From: Podocnemis expansa
Lineage: Eukaryota; Chordata; Testudines; Podocnemididae
Assembly (NCBI GenBank): GCA_007922195.1
Contig: ML681990.1
Location: 41,996,411-42,060,410, forward strand
DNA: 64,000 bases
Direction: 5' to 3'
Positions 46,813-61,082 of the stretch are shown here, one piece after another. The notes below the pieces were generated by a model. It was not told where the DNA came from. It did no database searches and worked only from the letters and a program-made list of their open reading frames with translations. A program made the translations under genes and the position numbers. The number at the start of each line of letters is the position of its first letter. Position 1 is the first letter of the stretch.

Positions 46813-46912
46813 CCAGTGAAGTTGGTTTTCTTGGGAAGACATATCACAGTTCCATCAGATGATACTTGCAAAGCAGGATGAGCTGTGTCCCTCATCAAAT
46901 GAAATCTAGTGC
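46813..46912 (-). CDS. CMYA5: CMYA5 exon, SPRY start
   Basis: The 100-bp exon has acceptor ATTATTCATGAATAATAACAG and donor GTAAGTATC. It encodes TRFHLMRDTAHPALQVSSDG then TVICLPKKTNFT, the opening PRY-like strand of the SPRY domain (DTAHPAL followed by the SxDG turn). It begins with two bases that complete the Gly codon started in the FN3 exon and leaves two bases for the next exon. Confidence 0.82.
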
Positions 46913-48227
46913 CTGTTATTATTCATGATAAAGAAACATACCAATTCAGGGATGATGACAATGCTAGTGTGGAATCAATCACAAAATACCAAAAAAATAC
47001 AACGATTACTGTTATGTAAAAAAGAAAGAGCAGCATTTACAGGCATATAGGAGCAAAGATAAGTTTCTCTTGAAGGACAAGAGCCTGAACACTGTACCCT
47101 TAAGGTATGCTACCCTTCCCTTGAAATTCAGTTTTTTATTTGAACTTGGTAGCTTGGATCCATCCTACTTACATTAAAGGAGGAGGTGTTATATGTAAGT
47201 GGTAAACCTTAAATCAGGGCTTACATGTGTATTGGCAATATTTCCCCAGGTCATACTCCCACACATAAAATTGTTATGCAGAAGTGGCTATCAGCATTGA
47301 CAAACAGTCAATTTTATTTCATAGGTTTTGTACAATTTCTAGCACAACTATGAAATGTTCATGAAGAGGAACCCAGCAGTTTTAAACTTAAGTAACTTTC
47401 GTTACTAAACTATCATGATTCAGTTTCCCACTAGAGTAGCACAATCATAAAGATAGTTTCACTACATAGACTTCCAAGTGAATCTACCAGAGATAATCAG
47501 ACACACTCAAAAATAAAACCAAGATAACTAGAGATACCCTGGAAAGTTGTCTCACTACTTTATATAGGGTCTTATTGTTGTAATTGTTCTTCAGATTGCT
47601 TTATTAATCTTACTTCTGCAGGCTGTCCTGCCTCCATCAAAATCTTCTTTCATTAGTAAGGTAATGCTGTGCCAAGTAAGACAGAGAGTAGGGTAAGTCA
47701 AAACTCCTTGGGCAACACAGAGATCCTTGGTATTAAAAAGTTTTGAAGTCAATTATTTTTCAAAACCACAGGTCATGATATTTGAGCCTGCCATAAACAC
47801 TAATATAAACACTAAATTAAGTTTCAAAGTTTAAAAAAAAATCCAGTTGAAAACTTTCAGTTGTGTTTCAGATCATTTAGTTGCTAAGGGTAAAAAGAAC
47901 CCTCACCCCCGCCCCCCAACAAAGAAACCCAGGTAAGGCATCTGGACTGAAATGCAAGACTCAGTTCCTGTTTACTTTTACAGCTGTTGATTCACTAGGG
48001 TTGCATAGGTCTAATGAAAGCAGAACTTAATATTGTTTTAGGACTTTACATTAACAGTAGTTGTACAGAAGTGCAGAAGCTGGCAAACATTAGGTTATGA
48101 TTCTGATTTCACTTAAACCAGTTTTACACTGAAATAACTCTGATTTCAGCTGGGTTATTGCAATTTACACTGCCAGTTATAATTAGGATCAGGTCTAGTA
48201 TATCACAATAAATGGGTTATGCTTTTA

Positions 48228-48817
<590 letters not shown>

Positions 48818-48999
48818 TTAAAATGAACATGAGCAAACTAAAATGATTTTTTATACAAACAGCTAAGCCACCATAGCTACGTAATACTATACTTACAGTG
48901 ATGGGCACTGTGGAAAAACCCAAGGTTGGATGGAAGTGTAAACTGTCATACAAAGCTTCTTTGCTTTAGGCAGATTGACTTTACTGTATAGCACTGTCC

Positions 49000-50269
49000 C
49001 TCACATACTAGACTATTTCTTTAAAATTACTTCAGTCTCTACTGCTTTGTATCTTGTATAGTCATTTTTACACCTATGCAAATCAGGTGTAAAATATGAT
49101 CATTCTCATTTATAGCATTTCACACCTCCTTTGTGCTCATGCTGCACAGATAAAAGTGAATGCATAAGTTGCAACGCAGTAAAGAAGCAGGCCCCCTCAT
49201 TTTCATTCATCTTCTTCTTCCAGTAAAACATCTGTGTTGCCTGATGAATGAGTTAAGCAACAAATAGAACCTGCAATAAAACCAGCTGTATATGAGAGAG
49301 GGGGGCTGGTATGACTGTGCTGCCTAATCAGAGAGTTTTAGCTGTAAGTGAAAAATATCACTTTTTGAGCATACCTAGGAAGCTCACATATCACACATGC
49401 TTCAGCAACAAAGAGCTGGTTTCCCCCTCTTTAAATTTTAGTGATTTGCTTTGCAAAGTATAGGAGCAGGAAAACTGCAATGGCACAGTGTTCTACTTAG
49501 ATTAATCTTGCCCTTTATGAATTCTCAAAAGCTCCTGCCTTCCCATCCTTGAACCTGGGGCCATTACACACTCCAGGAAAAGTGAGGGAGTCACCACTCA
49601 CTCAGTCTCCTACAGAGGCTCTGTGAAGTGTCCTTGAAAGCAGCTGGGATGTCTAGAAAAATATGAACTGTAGTTTTTATTCTGATGGAAACACACGGGC
49701 TGAAGTTAATATTTTCTTGCTTTCCGTGTCCATATTTTCAAAGCCACATAGAATACACACACACACCATTCCGTGCACAAAACCTCTATCTAAGTGAATG
49801 GCTAGCAGTTACATGCACAGATTAGGTAACTTTGCCTACAAGTACCAGCCTGTCCTGCCCCCTCCTGCATGCCCACTTCCTTACAGTGGAACCACTTAGT
49901 GCTGGTTTACAAGGAGAAGCTGGATGTGGGAACCCTAGCTCTGAATAAGACCCTTGTGGCATCTGAGGGAAGGTGGGAGGAGAGAAAGTTGGATGAACCA
50001 CAGCACAGAATCTCTTCCCTCTCTCTACTTGCTGTGTAGGGCCTATAATAGTAATGCGTTCTTTCCAAGCTTCTTCAGTAACTGAGCTGACAGCCTCCAA
50101 AAATGACTAGAGGTTTTCTGAAATATAGGGAAAAGGATTCTTTTCACCCTGTCCCATTATGAATCTCAACAGCCCACGCTTTGACTATATAGGCTAGCTG
50201 CTAGGTGTCTGAATATTGGACAGATTAAAATGGTTCTCTCATGGGAAATGATGGAAATGCCCTTGTGAT
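49000..50269. other. CMYA5 intron, no element recognised
   Basis: This is part of the 13.8-kb intron. I see no repeat ends, exon or RNA gene here, only a short CA repeat near 49755. Confidence 0.4.
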
Positions 50270-51160
50270 GCTGCCTAGATTTAGGGGACCATTTATGATA
50301 TTATTAGAAATCAGTATTTCAATACTGGCAATAATCCAAATGAGTTATGCAGGTTGGGTACCAACAAAAAGGTTATAAATTGCTAGAAATTATTATATTA
50401 TTTATGTGCAGGAGTCATATCTGAATTAGAAGTTATTAATATGTTTGTTGACTCTGTATTCCAACTAATGTGCTTCTGGGATGCTCCCCAGACAGGATGT
50501 CTATAGCCATTATCTCCTTGTGGCCCATTAAGGGAACCACAGGGGCGATCGGCTTAGTGAGAAACCTGCCATATGACTTGATTCCATTTTGTTTTTGTAA
50601 AACTCCTTACCAACTAGGAGGCCAGAGGTGACAAATAGGGCAGCAGTGTCACCTCCATTTTGTCTTTAGTCTTCAGTCTCTTCAGCCAATACCTACCTCT
50701 GGATCTATTCATCTGCAACTGAACAAAGGACTGAGAACCACCCAGGTTCTGGGTGCACACCAGAGAAACCGAACAAACCTGCGAACTCTAAGTTCTACCA
50801 AGGACTTCCTTTATACGGACTTTTAATCATTTGTATGTATGTGATTCGTTTTGACCTTCAACATTTCTCACATTTTGTTTCTTTCCTTTTCATAATGAAC
50901 TTTTAGTTTTAGTTACTAAAGGACTGGCTCGCAGCAAGGTGTTTGGGTAAGAACTAAACCTGTATTGTTTTGTGTAATGTGACTGACCCTCTGGGGTCAG
51001 GAGAACCTTTCTGGCAAAGAACTTAGAGTTTTAAATAACTTCTCTCTTTACTAGATCCAGTGGCTATTTGGGAACCAGTGGCTGAAATGCAGTAAAGGGG
51101 GCTGAGTATATTTTGTTGTGCTTTTTTTATAACCAGGGCGAGGGATCAGAAGCATGATTT
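50270..51160 (+). repeat. Probable LTR-like retroelement remnant
   Basis: The block resembles ERV-type LTRs known from reptiles: 'ggcccattaagggaaccaca', a long central region with 'cctccattttgtc', a T-rich stretch, then 'ataatgaacttttagttttagttactaaaggactggctcgcagcaagg' split across 50893-50940 with 'gtgtttgggtaagaactaa'. No TG/CA ends or duplication could be fixed. It lies in a CMYA5 intron. Confidence 0.4.
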
Positions 51161-54100
51161 GTGACTGATATGGGAAGTTTGACTTCAGTGTCATGCAAAA
51201 GGGCTCAGAGAATTTGATCTAATTTTGCAGCTTGCCGTGATCTTGGCATTTTCATGTAGTTAACCCAGTTGTCCCGGGTCACAGCCCTCACTTGGGACAT
51301 TGAAAATGAGACCAGTATGGTCTCACTACTACAATAACTGCTACTGCACTGACTGAGGGATGGAATTAGATTAGCCAGTGTGTCCTTACCAGCTCTAATT
51401 TCTATGATCACTGTCTGTAAGACAAGCAAATGCATTTTGCTACTAAGATCATTATTATTAATTTATCTAAACTGTTTTTCTGCAGACATCCCACCAGAGA
51501 GCAGTACACATTGAAGAATGATCAGCACTCAGCCCCTAGGATTTCCACATGCACATCTCAGCTTTGCTTATCCATATGAGCAAAATATCACATTCCTTAC
51601 ACATACCTCACTAAGGCAAAACTCCTTTTAACTTCAAAGGGAGCTTTGTGTCCCTAAAGATTGCAGAATTGCAAACTATGTGAATACTGGTGCTAATTTA
51701 TTTCTCCTCCCCATTGTATGTGTTTTACAGTGGTGTCTGATATTAAAAATTTGAGAAAAAGCATCATGTCCTTCAAAGATATTTCCTAGCTAAGTTAACT
51801 TCAAAAAGCATGTGTGTGGGGGGGTATCTCCTTTTTATAGAAATAAACATGCAAATACCAAGACAGAGGCAGTAAACACAGGATCCATTAATCCAGAACT
51901 GATGGAGATAGTATACACTGTATCACTATCAAGTAAATGATAAAGAACCTGATTCAACAAGATACTTAAGCATGTGCCTGCCTTTAACTATGTAAATAAT
52001 CATATTGGCAGATGATCCCTAATGGCTATGTGGAAGAAATGTGACTAGAGAAGGGATGAATAAAAAGACAGTGGTTTTTAAGTTTGATATGTAGAGGAGA
52101 AAGACTGGTCCAAGCATGGGCGTGATGAAAAAGAAAAAAGGCACGATGACAGTGCAAGACGAATATAAAGAAGGATGGCTAAGGCTGAATAAGAGAAACA
52201 AGGCATGAGAGAAGGAGGGAAAGGTAGGAAAGAAGTTCTGAAAAGCTTTGAAATGAGTTGTCTACACTTCCTAGTCTAAATAAGATGGCCTTGGACACAA
52301 ACGTTTTAAAGTCCTATCCTTGAACTGCAACAGTTGTTGCAGGGGAAATCATTAATCATGGTTCTCCATTAAAAGATCTGTGGCAGAAAGCAGACACTAG
52401 AAAGGAGCCATTTTGTTCAAGTTGTTAAGAGCACTAAAAATCAAGATACACCGAGACATGTACATAAAACTGATTGTGCCAATGAATGGGTAAAATCTCT
52501 CAAGCACAGCATCTTCCTCTTTTTCCTAGGAGATGCCACAAAAGACTGCCTTACCATGAAAAGATGTGTCCTTTTTCATCCCTTGCAGAAATTATAATTA
52601 TTTCAGAAAATTTGGGATAGCTTCTTAGCCTAACCCAAGAATATATGATGTTTCACTGTGAGTAGAGATGTGAGCAAGCTGCAACATTCCAATCTGGAGT
52701 CAAAGTCAAACTTTCTCCAAGCGTCAGGGCATTAAGCTCTGAGGTGTGTGCTCATCCTATTAGAGCAGGATCAGCCATCAGGTTGAGATTGGGATGCCCT
52801 CCAAGTTTGAGGACATTTGAATTCATGCTTTGCACTCATTTGAGCATGAGATGGCAATGTTTCACCAACTGCTCCGATTTAAGAGCAGCACGAATTTGCC
52901 TGGACTCAGAATGGACCCATCAGTAAAACAGTGATCAGATTTGCCAGTGAGGTAACCTGTTTTAGCTGGCTTTAAGCTTCCTATGAACAACAGCCCATCA
53001 ATTTTATCTGAGATTAAGGTTTCAAAAAATAGCCCTGCTGGTGCCAACTAATGAAAGAGGATAAGCCAACAAGACAGCCAGTCATTTGCAATACTCAATT
53101 AATTTCAGCCAGCTACAGACTCACAATAAGGTGAGCCCTAAACAAGAAATAAGTCTCTGGATGTCTTGGCTTCTGTTCTGGCTGCTGGGGGAAGGGATGA
53201 GTAAGGAAACTGAACCAATGAGCTCCCAGAGTCATAGACAATCAATTACTTTTGTTGGTAATGCCTTAAGTTAGTCCTCTGGTCAATAATATACACTTTA
53301 GAGTGAAAAAAGGTGTGATTACTGCCTGATTTATGTGAGCATTAGGAAAGAACGTGGGAAAGGAACTGCATCCTGATGGGGCTATGGGAAAGCACGCTCC
53401 GTTTACATCTTCCTTTAATAAACTATGCTGCTAGATCTCCCTTAATCTACCATGAACCATTGAACCATGTAATTTCTGTCATGGAAGGTAGGGAAGTCAA
53501 TCAAACAAAATATGCCAAGTGCTCTATCACAAACTCACTGTTTAAAATATGCATACACATTTTACAAGTAATTGGCAATGTAAAAATATAGTTATAATGT
53601 CAATGCATGACACATCCCAGTTCTTTCCCAAGTTTTTTGTTTGTTTGTTTGTTTTTTGTTTTGGGGGGATTTTCTTTTAGGTTTCACATGGTCACTACAA
53701 AACCTTTGACAAAAAGTTAAGGGCATTAAAAGTAAAGGAATACACATTTGATGTTTTCTTCATTTCCCTTTTGCTCTTGTTTAGGATGAGAAGCCTAAGC
53801 TTCAAAGCCAGTCTTCAAATTTCAGATATTATATTTATCACTATTTGACATTAAGCAGGAAGGAGCTATATTTTTCTTCACTTTTAAATTGGTATATAAA
53901 ATTGAGCCACCTGACTGACTGATGTGGCTCAATGTTCAGAAATTGCCTAGAACATTGGATATTTTCCTGAACCATGAGAAATCTGATTTTTTAAAATTTT
54001 TATTTTGTTTGTTTGCATTGACACAATGGTATCCCATTTATTTTAATAAAAATTTTAAAGGGATACTGTGTAAACCAATGAGCAGTGTTCACATGCTAAA

Positions 54101-54230
54101 GTATTGAGAATGCCTGCTGTATTTTAAATGACTATTTTCTCTTCCAAAAAATCCACCAATGAAACCCAATATCTACAGCTATACTGACATCACTGAGACC
54201 TATGGAAGATTTTGCAAATCATGTATAGTG
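51161..54230. other. CMYA5 intron, no element recognised
   Basis: About 3 kb of AT-rich intronic sequence. It includes a (GTTT)n tract near 53635-53660. No exon or transposon ends were found. Confidence 0.4.
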
Positions 54231-54238
54231 CCTTACAA

Positions 54239-54426
54239 CAGTGGTTTTCAAATGTTTCTCTTTGAGATCCAGTTGAAAAAAAATAATTTATGCCCGTGAC
54301 CCATCAACTACATCTTTGAGCAATGCACTCCATTTTTCAGCGGCAGCAACAGGGGGCACCACGCCCAAAGTATCTGAAGGTCTGCAACCCAGTACTGGGT
54401 CTCAACCAGCGGTTTGAAAACCTTTG
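54239..54426. mobile_element. Short hAT-type MITE
   Basis: The 188-bp element starts CAGTGGTTTTCAAATG and ends GGTTTGAAAACCTTTG. It is flanked by CCTTACAA (54231-54238) and CCTTACAG (54427-54434), an 8-bp duplication with one mismatch. Confidence 0.82.
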
Positions 54427-54449
54427 CCTTACAGGACTGGGCCCACTGA

Positions 54450-54545
54450 GAGGGACGGATTGGCCGATGGCTAAAGCAAATGCCTAGAAATCAGGTGACC
54501 TCCATTCCAAATGTGTCAGACCTGCTTTTTTTTTTTTTTTTTTGG
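54450..54545 (+). repeat. Possible tRNA-derived SINE fragment with T-run
   Basis: 'gatggctaaagcaaatgcctag' resembles a box A and 'ggtgacctccattccaaatg' a weak box B, followed by a run of about 21 T residues. It could be an old MIR-like SINE. Limits and family are uncertain. Confidence 0.3.
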
Positions 54546-56410
54546 CCTATCTACAACACCCTCAAAGGAGTTTGAATTGCCCATTATAACTGAAGGTAGA
54601 ACCAAGCCATTCTTCATTGATGGCATGCAAATCATTTGGCCCAGTTTTTTTAAGAAGTATTGCTTAATGTTGAATGATCATCTTGAACCACCTCAGGCTG
54701 ATTGTTAGAGGGTCAGCACATAGAGCTCCCATTCCCTTCAGTGACAGATGTAATTGCTTAGCATGCACAGTTTTTCACAACGTCTCTGTAGCTCTCTTCG
54801 ACCTGGAACAACACAGTTACATCATTCCCTCACCTGGCTTCTCTACGGAGACTGTACTTCTGAGAGTTGCACAAGCAAAGCATTTAATTCTCTACCAGGC
54901 TAATGTTCCTGCCAGTAAATAGCTATAGTATTGCATAGATACCAGTTGGCATCAGGCTATCTGCTGAAATTCAGCCCAGATTAGCTGTGCTTGCTGCAAG
55001 TTTTACCACTAAGTGCCCTATCTAAATCCTGTTCTTGCTAGACACACTCCATATCACCAACTTATCGTCATAACTGGCCCTCATTGTCACTTTTCATAGT
55101 CTCGGCATGACTGAAAGGGCATGGAGACTTCGTATAATCCTTTTAATGTTAGAGATGGTCACCTTCAGTTTAGGATTCAGACGTATGACAAGGCAATGAG
55201 CAGGACTGGTTGCCTGACTACTCCCTCTGCCACGGATAGGTGGAAGATCTCTGCCTCTAAGGCTGTCAATCTCTCACTGTTCACAAGGATTATATTGACT
55301 CAGGGAAACACAAACACAATTACTTCCACTTCTTATGAATTCACGGTGTACTAATTTCTGTCTCACAGGTTTTTCATGTGATATATGGTTTCTATCTGAA
55401 CAGCCCACACAGCAAATCCCAGGACTATATTTGTCTAAATTTTTCATTTTCCACCCACAGCTCCATTGACTTCTCCCCACAGAAGGGGCTGAACAGTGAG
55501 AAAACAGCAGAGGTATAGAAATTGAAAGAAACACTTCAAGGCCACCTACCATGGAAAATTATTATAGAAAAGCAAGGATGTATGAAGAGGAATATCACAG
55601 ACTCACATGCAGTCAGGAGGGAATCTTCAGCCACCACAAAAGGAACGTTAGGTACTGACTGTTGTAAAAAGAAATAAAAAGGTTCTGCACCAAATTATCC
55701 CCCAGATGAAAAGTTGAGGTAGGTGGGAACATTTGGGGAGAAAATCTTTGTACAGATTTATTTGAAGAGATTCCCTCAAACTCTCCCACTAGGTAGTGGG
55801 GGCTGTCTGCATATGAAAGCATATGGTTCTGTCCCCATACCTCATCCATCTTCTGGAATCTGCAGGAAGCCACAACCATTTGTGTGTAGGCCCTATACCC
55901 TTACTCCTGAGTCAGCACTCAGCACTCCCCTGGGGCTCTTTGGAAGGACAGATCCACTGGAGATATGCTCCCCACCACCTTATCTGTGGTGGCTCCCCAG
56001 AAGGATATATGCAGAAAAGTTAATATAGCCTTGGACTGTAGTACCTTTTCCACATAAATTTCATATTCCATTTGCATCCTCCATACTCAACTTCCAACTT
56101 GCCCACTATTTCCCCATCTCCTCCCTCATTCTGTCTTCACCAGGACCATCCAATAGTTGTATTAACTTTCCATTGGATCCCCATCATGGTGCTGCAGAAC
56201 ATCCCTGTAAATGGAAATCAAAGAGGCAGCACCATCTGGAGAGTCCCTGGGTTTCAAAGAGATGGAGCAAAACAATATGGGGCCAATGGTTCAGGTTCTC
56301 TGTGCAAATGGGCCTGTGCCTGGCAAATCCCCAGGATCTGTGGTGTCTGCAAAATGTACTTGCAGTTTACTTTTAGTACTCACAGTTTACCTTATACCTC
56401 CAATGGAAGA
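54546..56410. other. CMYA5 intron, no element recognised
   Basis: The frames at 55723-56028 and 56072-56491 have no domain, codon bias or splice context. No transposon ends were seen. Confidence 0.4.
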
Positions 56411-56418
56411 ATTCAGAG

Positions 56419-56822
56419 CAGGGGTATCAAATTTATCTGGCCACAAGGGCCACTTAACACAAAACTCTTCACTTGGTGGGCTGCACTATAAAAATACATA
56501 TAATAATAAAGGGGCAGCACAATGATGTGAATCACTCAATTTCCATACCCTCTTAATACTGGTGCTGGCCAGCTTTTGTAGATGAGCTTTCCCACACTTC
56601 ACTCCATCTTTGAGACAGCTGTGAACTTTGGGGATGTAGAGGGGCAGACTCAGAGCTCAAATGGGCCAGCACTGAGGTGCCCACATGGCTGGCAGCACTC
56701 CAAGTGCTGGTGGAGCTTAGGCTATGGTGCTCCAAGGATTGGGGACATTTGAACCAGTGGTCCTTAGAGTAAGCAGGCCGCACAAATTAACTCCGTGGGT
56801 AGCCACATGTTTGACACCCCTG
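56419..56822. mobile_element. hAT-type MITE, CAGGGGTATCAAA ends
   Basis: The 404-bp element starts CAGGGGTATCAAATTTAT and ends TGTTTGACACCCCTG. It is flanked by ATTCAGAG (56411-56418) and ATTCAGAC (56823-56830), an 8-bp duplication with one mismatch. Confidence 0.85.
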
Positions 56823-57061
56823 ATTCAGACGAAAATATGAGGTTGCCCCACAATTTCCTGGACCCTATGTGAAAATTTCTGTTTGTGACCATATACCCAG
56901 CCACCATCAACAGGCCACTTACTATTGAGACTATGTAATATTTTCTATATAAACTTACGTATTACCAGAGAACATCCTGCTTTACTATAGAATATTCTGC
57001 AGGTTAATCTCAGGTTTTGGCTTACCACATCTTTAAGCTTATTTTTGTTGAAAATCTGTGG

Positions 57062-59640
57062 GTTAAACTCAGAGGAGAGAGCAACAAGGGGGATGTTGTG
57101 GTGGGTGTCGGCTATAGACCTACAGACTAGGAGGAGGAGGTGGATGAAGCATTCTACAGACAACTGACAGAAGCTTCCAGATCACAGGCCCTGGTTCTCA
57201 TGGGGGACTTCAATTACCCTGACATTGGCTGGGAGTACAATACAGCAGTGCACAGGCAATCTAGGAAGTTTTTGGAAAGTGTTGAGGACAACTTTCTGGT
57301 ACAAATGCTGGAGGAACCAACTAGGGGCCTTGCTCCTTTTGACCTGCTGCTCACAAACAGAGAAGAATTGATTGGGGACATAGAAGTTAATGGCAACCTT
57401 GGCAGCAGTGACCATGAGATGATAGAGTTCAAGATGCTGATTAATGGAAAAAAGCAAAGAAGCAAAACGCAGACCCTGGACTTCAGAAAAGCAGATTTTG
57501 GCTTCCTCAGGGAACTGATGGGCAGGATCCCTTGGGAGGCTGATCTGAAGGGGAAAGGTGTCCAAGAGAGCTGGCTGCATTTTAAAGAAATCCTGCTAAG
57601 GGCACAGGAAGATACCATTCCGATGAGCAGGAAGAACAGCAAATGTGGAAGGTGCCCAGTATGGCTTAACAGAGAACTCTGCGCTGAACTAAAGCATAAA
57701 AAGGAAGCTTACAGGAAGTGGAAGCTTGGACAGATGACTAAGGATGCATATAAATATATTGCTCGGGACTGCAGGGATAAAATCAGAAAGGCCAAAGGAC
57801 AAATGAAGTTGCGGCTAGCAAGGGATGTGAAAGATAACAGGAAGAGGTTCTACAAGTATGTTAATAACAAAAAGAGGATCAGGGCTGGTGTAGGTCCCTT
57901 ACTGAATAGTGCAGGTATCCTTGTGATGAAGGAAGAGGAAAAGGCTGAAGTGCTCAATGCTTTTTTTTACTTCAGTTTTCACAGGAAGGGGCAGCTCCCA
58001 GCCCACTACAGTGGGCATGGCAGATTGGAGAGAAGAAGAGAGGTCCTTGGTGACGGAAGGTCAGGTTAGGGACTACCTAAAGAAGCTGGATGTCTACAAG
58101 TCATGGGGCCAGACGATCTGCATCCGAGGGTCCTGAGGCAGCTGGCTGATGTGGTAGCAGTACAGCTGGCCATTATCTATAAAAACTCATGGCGAACGGG
58201 AGAGGTGCCAGAGGACTGGAAAAAAGCAAATATAGTGCCTATCTTCAAGAAAGGCAAAAAGGAGGATCCAGGGAATTACAGACCTGTCAGCCTCACCTCA
58301 GTCCCTGGAAAAATCATGGAGCAGATCCTCAAAAAATCCATCCTGAAACACTTGGGGAAAAATAGTGATCAAGAACAGTCAGCATGGATTCACCAAGGGT
58401 AAATCATGCCTGACCAACCACATCACCTTCTATGATGAGATGACTGGATTTGTGGATGCGGGAAGAGCTGTTGATGTGATATACCTCGACTTTAGCAAGG
58501 CTTTTGATATGGTTTCCCACAGTATTCTTGTCAGCAAGTTAAGGAAATATGGGTTGGATGTGTGGACTGTAAGGTGGATAGAGAACTGGCTAGATCAACG
58601 ATTTCAGCATGTAGGAATCAATGGCTCCATGTCTAGTTGGCAACCAGTAACAAGTGGTGTGTCCCAGGGGGTCGGTCCTGGGGCCAGTTCTGTTCAATAT
58701 TTTCATTAATGATCTGGATGATGGGATTTACTGCACACTCAGTAAGTTTGCAGATGACACCAAGCTTAGGGGAATGGTAGACACATTGGAGGGCAAGGAG
58801 AAGATTCAGGAAGACCTTGACAAATTGGAACAGTGGGCCAATAGAAATCTCATGAGGTTCAACAAGGACAAGTGCAAAGTCCTGCACTTGGGACGGAAAA
58901 ACCCAATGCACTGCTACAGGCTGGGGAGCGATCAGCTAAGTAGCAGCATTGTAGAAAGGGACCTGGGGGTCCTGGTGGATGGGAAGCTGGATATGAGTCA
59001 GCAGTGTGCTCTTGCTTGCCAAAAAGGCCAATGGCATACTGGGCTGCATCAGAAGAAGCATTGCCAGCAGATCGAGGAATGTGATCATTCCCCTCTATTC
59101 AGCACTGGTGAGGCCGCATCTGGAATACTGTGTCCAGTTTTGGGCTCCCCACTACAAAAAGGATGTGGACAAATTAGAAAGAGTCCAGCAGAGGGCAACA
59201 AAAATGATCAGGGGGCTTGAGCACGAGCCCTATGAAGAAAGACTGAAGGAACTAGGCTTATTTAGCCCGCAGAAGAGAAGACTGAGGGGGGATTTGATAG
59301 TAACCTTCAACTACCTGAAGGGATACTCCAAGGAGGATGGAGCTCAGCTGTTCTCAGTAGTAACAGAGGATAGAACAAGGAGCAATGGTTTCAAGTTGCA
59401 GCTGGGGAGGTCGAGGCTGGATATTAGGAAAAACTTTCTTACTAGGCAAGTGGTAAAGCATTGGAATAGGCTACCTAGGAAGGTGGTGGAATCTCCGTCT
59501 TTGGAGATGTTTAAGGCCTGGCTGGATAAAACTCTAGCTGGAATAATTTAGTGGGAGTGGTCCCGCTTTTTTTGGCAGGGGGTTGAACTAAATGACCCCA
59601 TGAGGTCCCTTCCAACCCTGTGATTCTATGATTCTATGAA
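57062..59640 (+). mobile_element. CR1 LINE, 5'-truncated, most of ORF2
   Basis: ORF2 starts inside the endonuclease domain and runs to the natural 3' end. The endonuclease shows GDFNYPDIGWE and the SDH motif (57407-57415). RT shows YRPVSLTSVPGK, DFSKAFD, SGVSQG and the catalytic FADD (58747-58758). The C-terminal part has [16 protein letters not shown] and the final LDKTLAGII stop at 59551. The 3' tail is the CR1-specific repeat TGATTCTATGATTCTATG (to about 59637). Breaks are a TAG at 57128 and frameshifts near 57970, 58370, 58670 and 59020. It lies in a CMYA5 intron, antisense to the gene. Confidence 0.95.
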
Positions 59641-60935
59641 ATGGTAGCTTTCCTTAGGTTAGAAACTTCTGTATCAATATAGTGAAAGGAGACCAAAAAC
59701 AAAAACATAAAAAAAACCAAAAGAAAACAAAAGCCCACCATCCTTCTGCAAATGGACAAAATGTCCGCTGGAGCAGTTTTAAGAAATTTCATTTTTTTGT
59801 CCTTTCTGAAATTTTACTTTGATCATAGTGAAAAGCTATTTTCTACTCACAAAAAGGCCAGATTATCAGTTTGACTCAATAATACAAAACAACTCAGGTT
59901 TTGCACTGGCTTACTTGAGAATGAGGACAGATCAGTTGTCATTTTGTAGGCACAGTTCTCTTCACACAAGCAAACTGCTTGAAATGCTGAGCTCCCTTGG
60001 CTCACAGATCACAAAAAACAGTACATTTTTGGCTTTGTTGATGAGTAGGCTATGCCAACTAATTGAAAGTAAACTTGTGAACTTGGTGTGAATGTATACT
60101 GTACGATCAGGACCAACCACATTTTGCCTAACTGAAGACAACATTGGCAGAAATCCCATTAGCCTCATAAAATCTGTATGAAATTGAGCACATTGCAGTT
60201 GCTGTCATACAGAAGGACAGCTTGGCAGAAATCCTGTTCCTTCACCTGCTTGGATTAAGACAAAGCATCATGTGCTGGTACCTTTAGTCTAAGCAGGCCT
60301 CAACCCCTTATGTAAAGATCAGAAGGAGCTATGGTCTACACTGTAGAACTCTGCAGGCTACATTTGGCACATAGTCTGCAAAAGAAGTCTAGGCTAGACC
60401 TATTCAAATATTCTCTTAAAATGCACTTATCCCATCTGTTTTTCCTTTGACACTATCACTAACTGCCCCCCTGTCCCTCAAACACCTTTGAGCAATGGGC
60501 TCTTTCCTCTTTATAAACCTCCATCTCCTTACTGTCCCTATATCATGGGGGCTGGGAGACCACTGAAGCCTGGAGGTTCTCTCATTCTTTCTGCTGCCAT
60601 CCTTTGGGCAGATACAAGAGGACAGAAAATATATTGATCAGTCATGAAGCACATACTGAAGTCAGAGCAGTGTGGAATGCCAAGGAGACCTGCCCATTAT
60701 CATCATCTGACAAATGTGAGCTTTGATATGGAATGAGACAAAATATTTACTTAGTGTCACCATTACTGTGTTTGAAGTGATGGGTGGCAAATAGAGCTGG
60801 AGGGGAAATGGTTTTCCCATCCCACAAAAATCTAAGATTTCAAAAATGGTCCCTTTCCATGTCAGGATGAAATAGAGTTTTAAACTGTTTTGATGAAAAA
60901 ACCACCAAAAGCTAGCTTCACTCCAGAATAGCCAA
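59641..60935. other. CMYA5 intron, no element recognised
   Basis: AT-rich intronic sequence without transposon ends or exon-like splice structure. Confidence 0.4.
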
Positions 60936-61082
60936 TAACCCAGTGGCTAGGATGCCCATGTGGAACATGGGAGACCTAGATTCAAGACCCTGCTCCTCCA
61001 GATTCAGACCAGCAACTTGAACTTGGGTCTCTGACTTCCCAGGTGAGCAGCCTAATCATTGGCCTACTAGCTATACCAAGTA
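60936..61082. repeat. Head-to-head tRNA-like inverted repeat
   Basis: The left arm has a box-A-like TGGCTAGGATG and a box-B-like GATTCAAGACC. The right arm read in reverse (from about 61070) gives 'ggccaatgattaggctgctcacctggg' and a box-B-like AGTTCAAGTTG. The two arms are inverted copies of one tRNA-like unit. A real tRNA is excluded by the poor boxes and lack of a cloverleaf. Confidence 0.5.
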
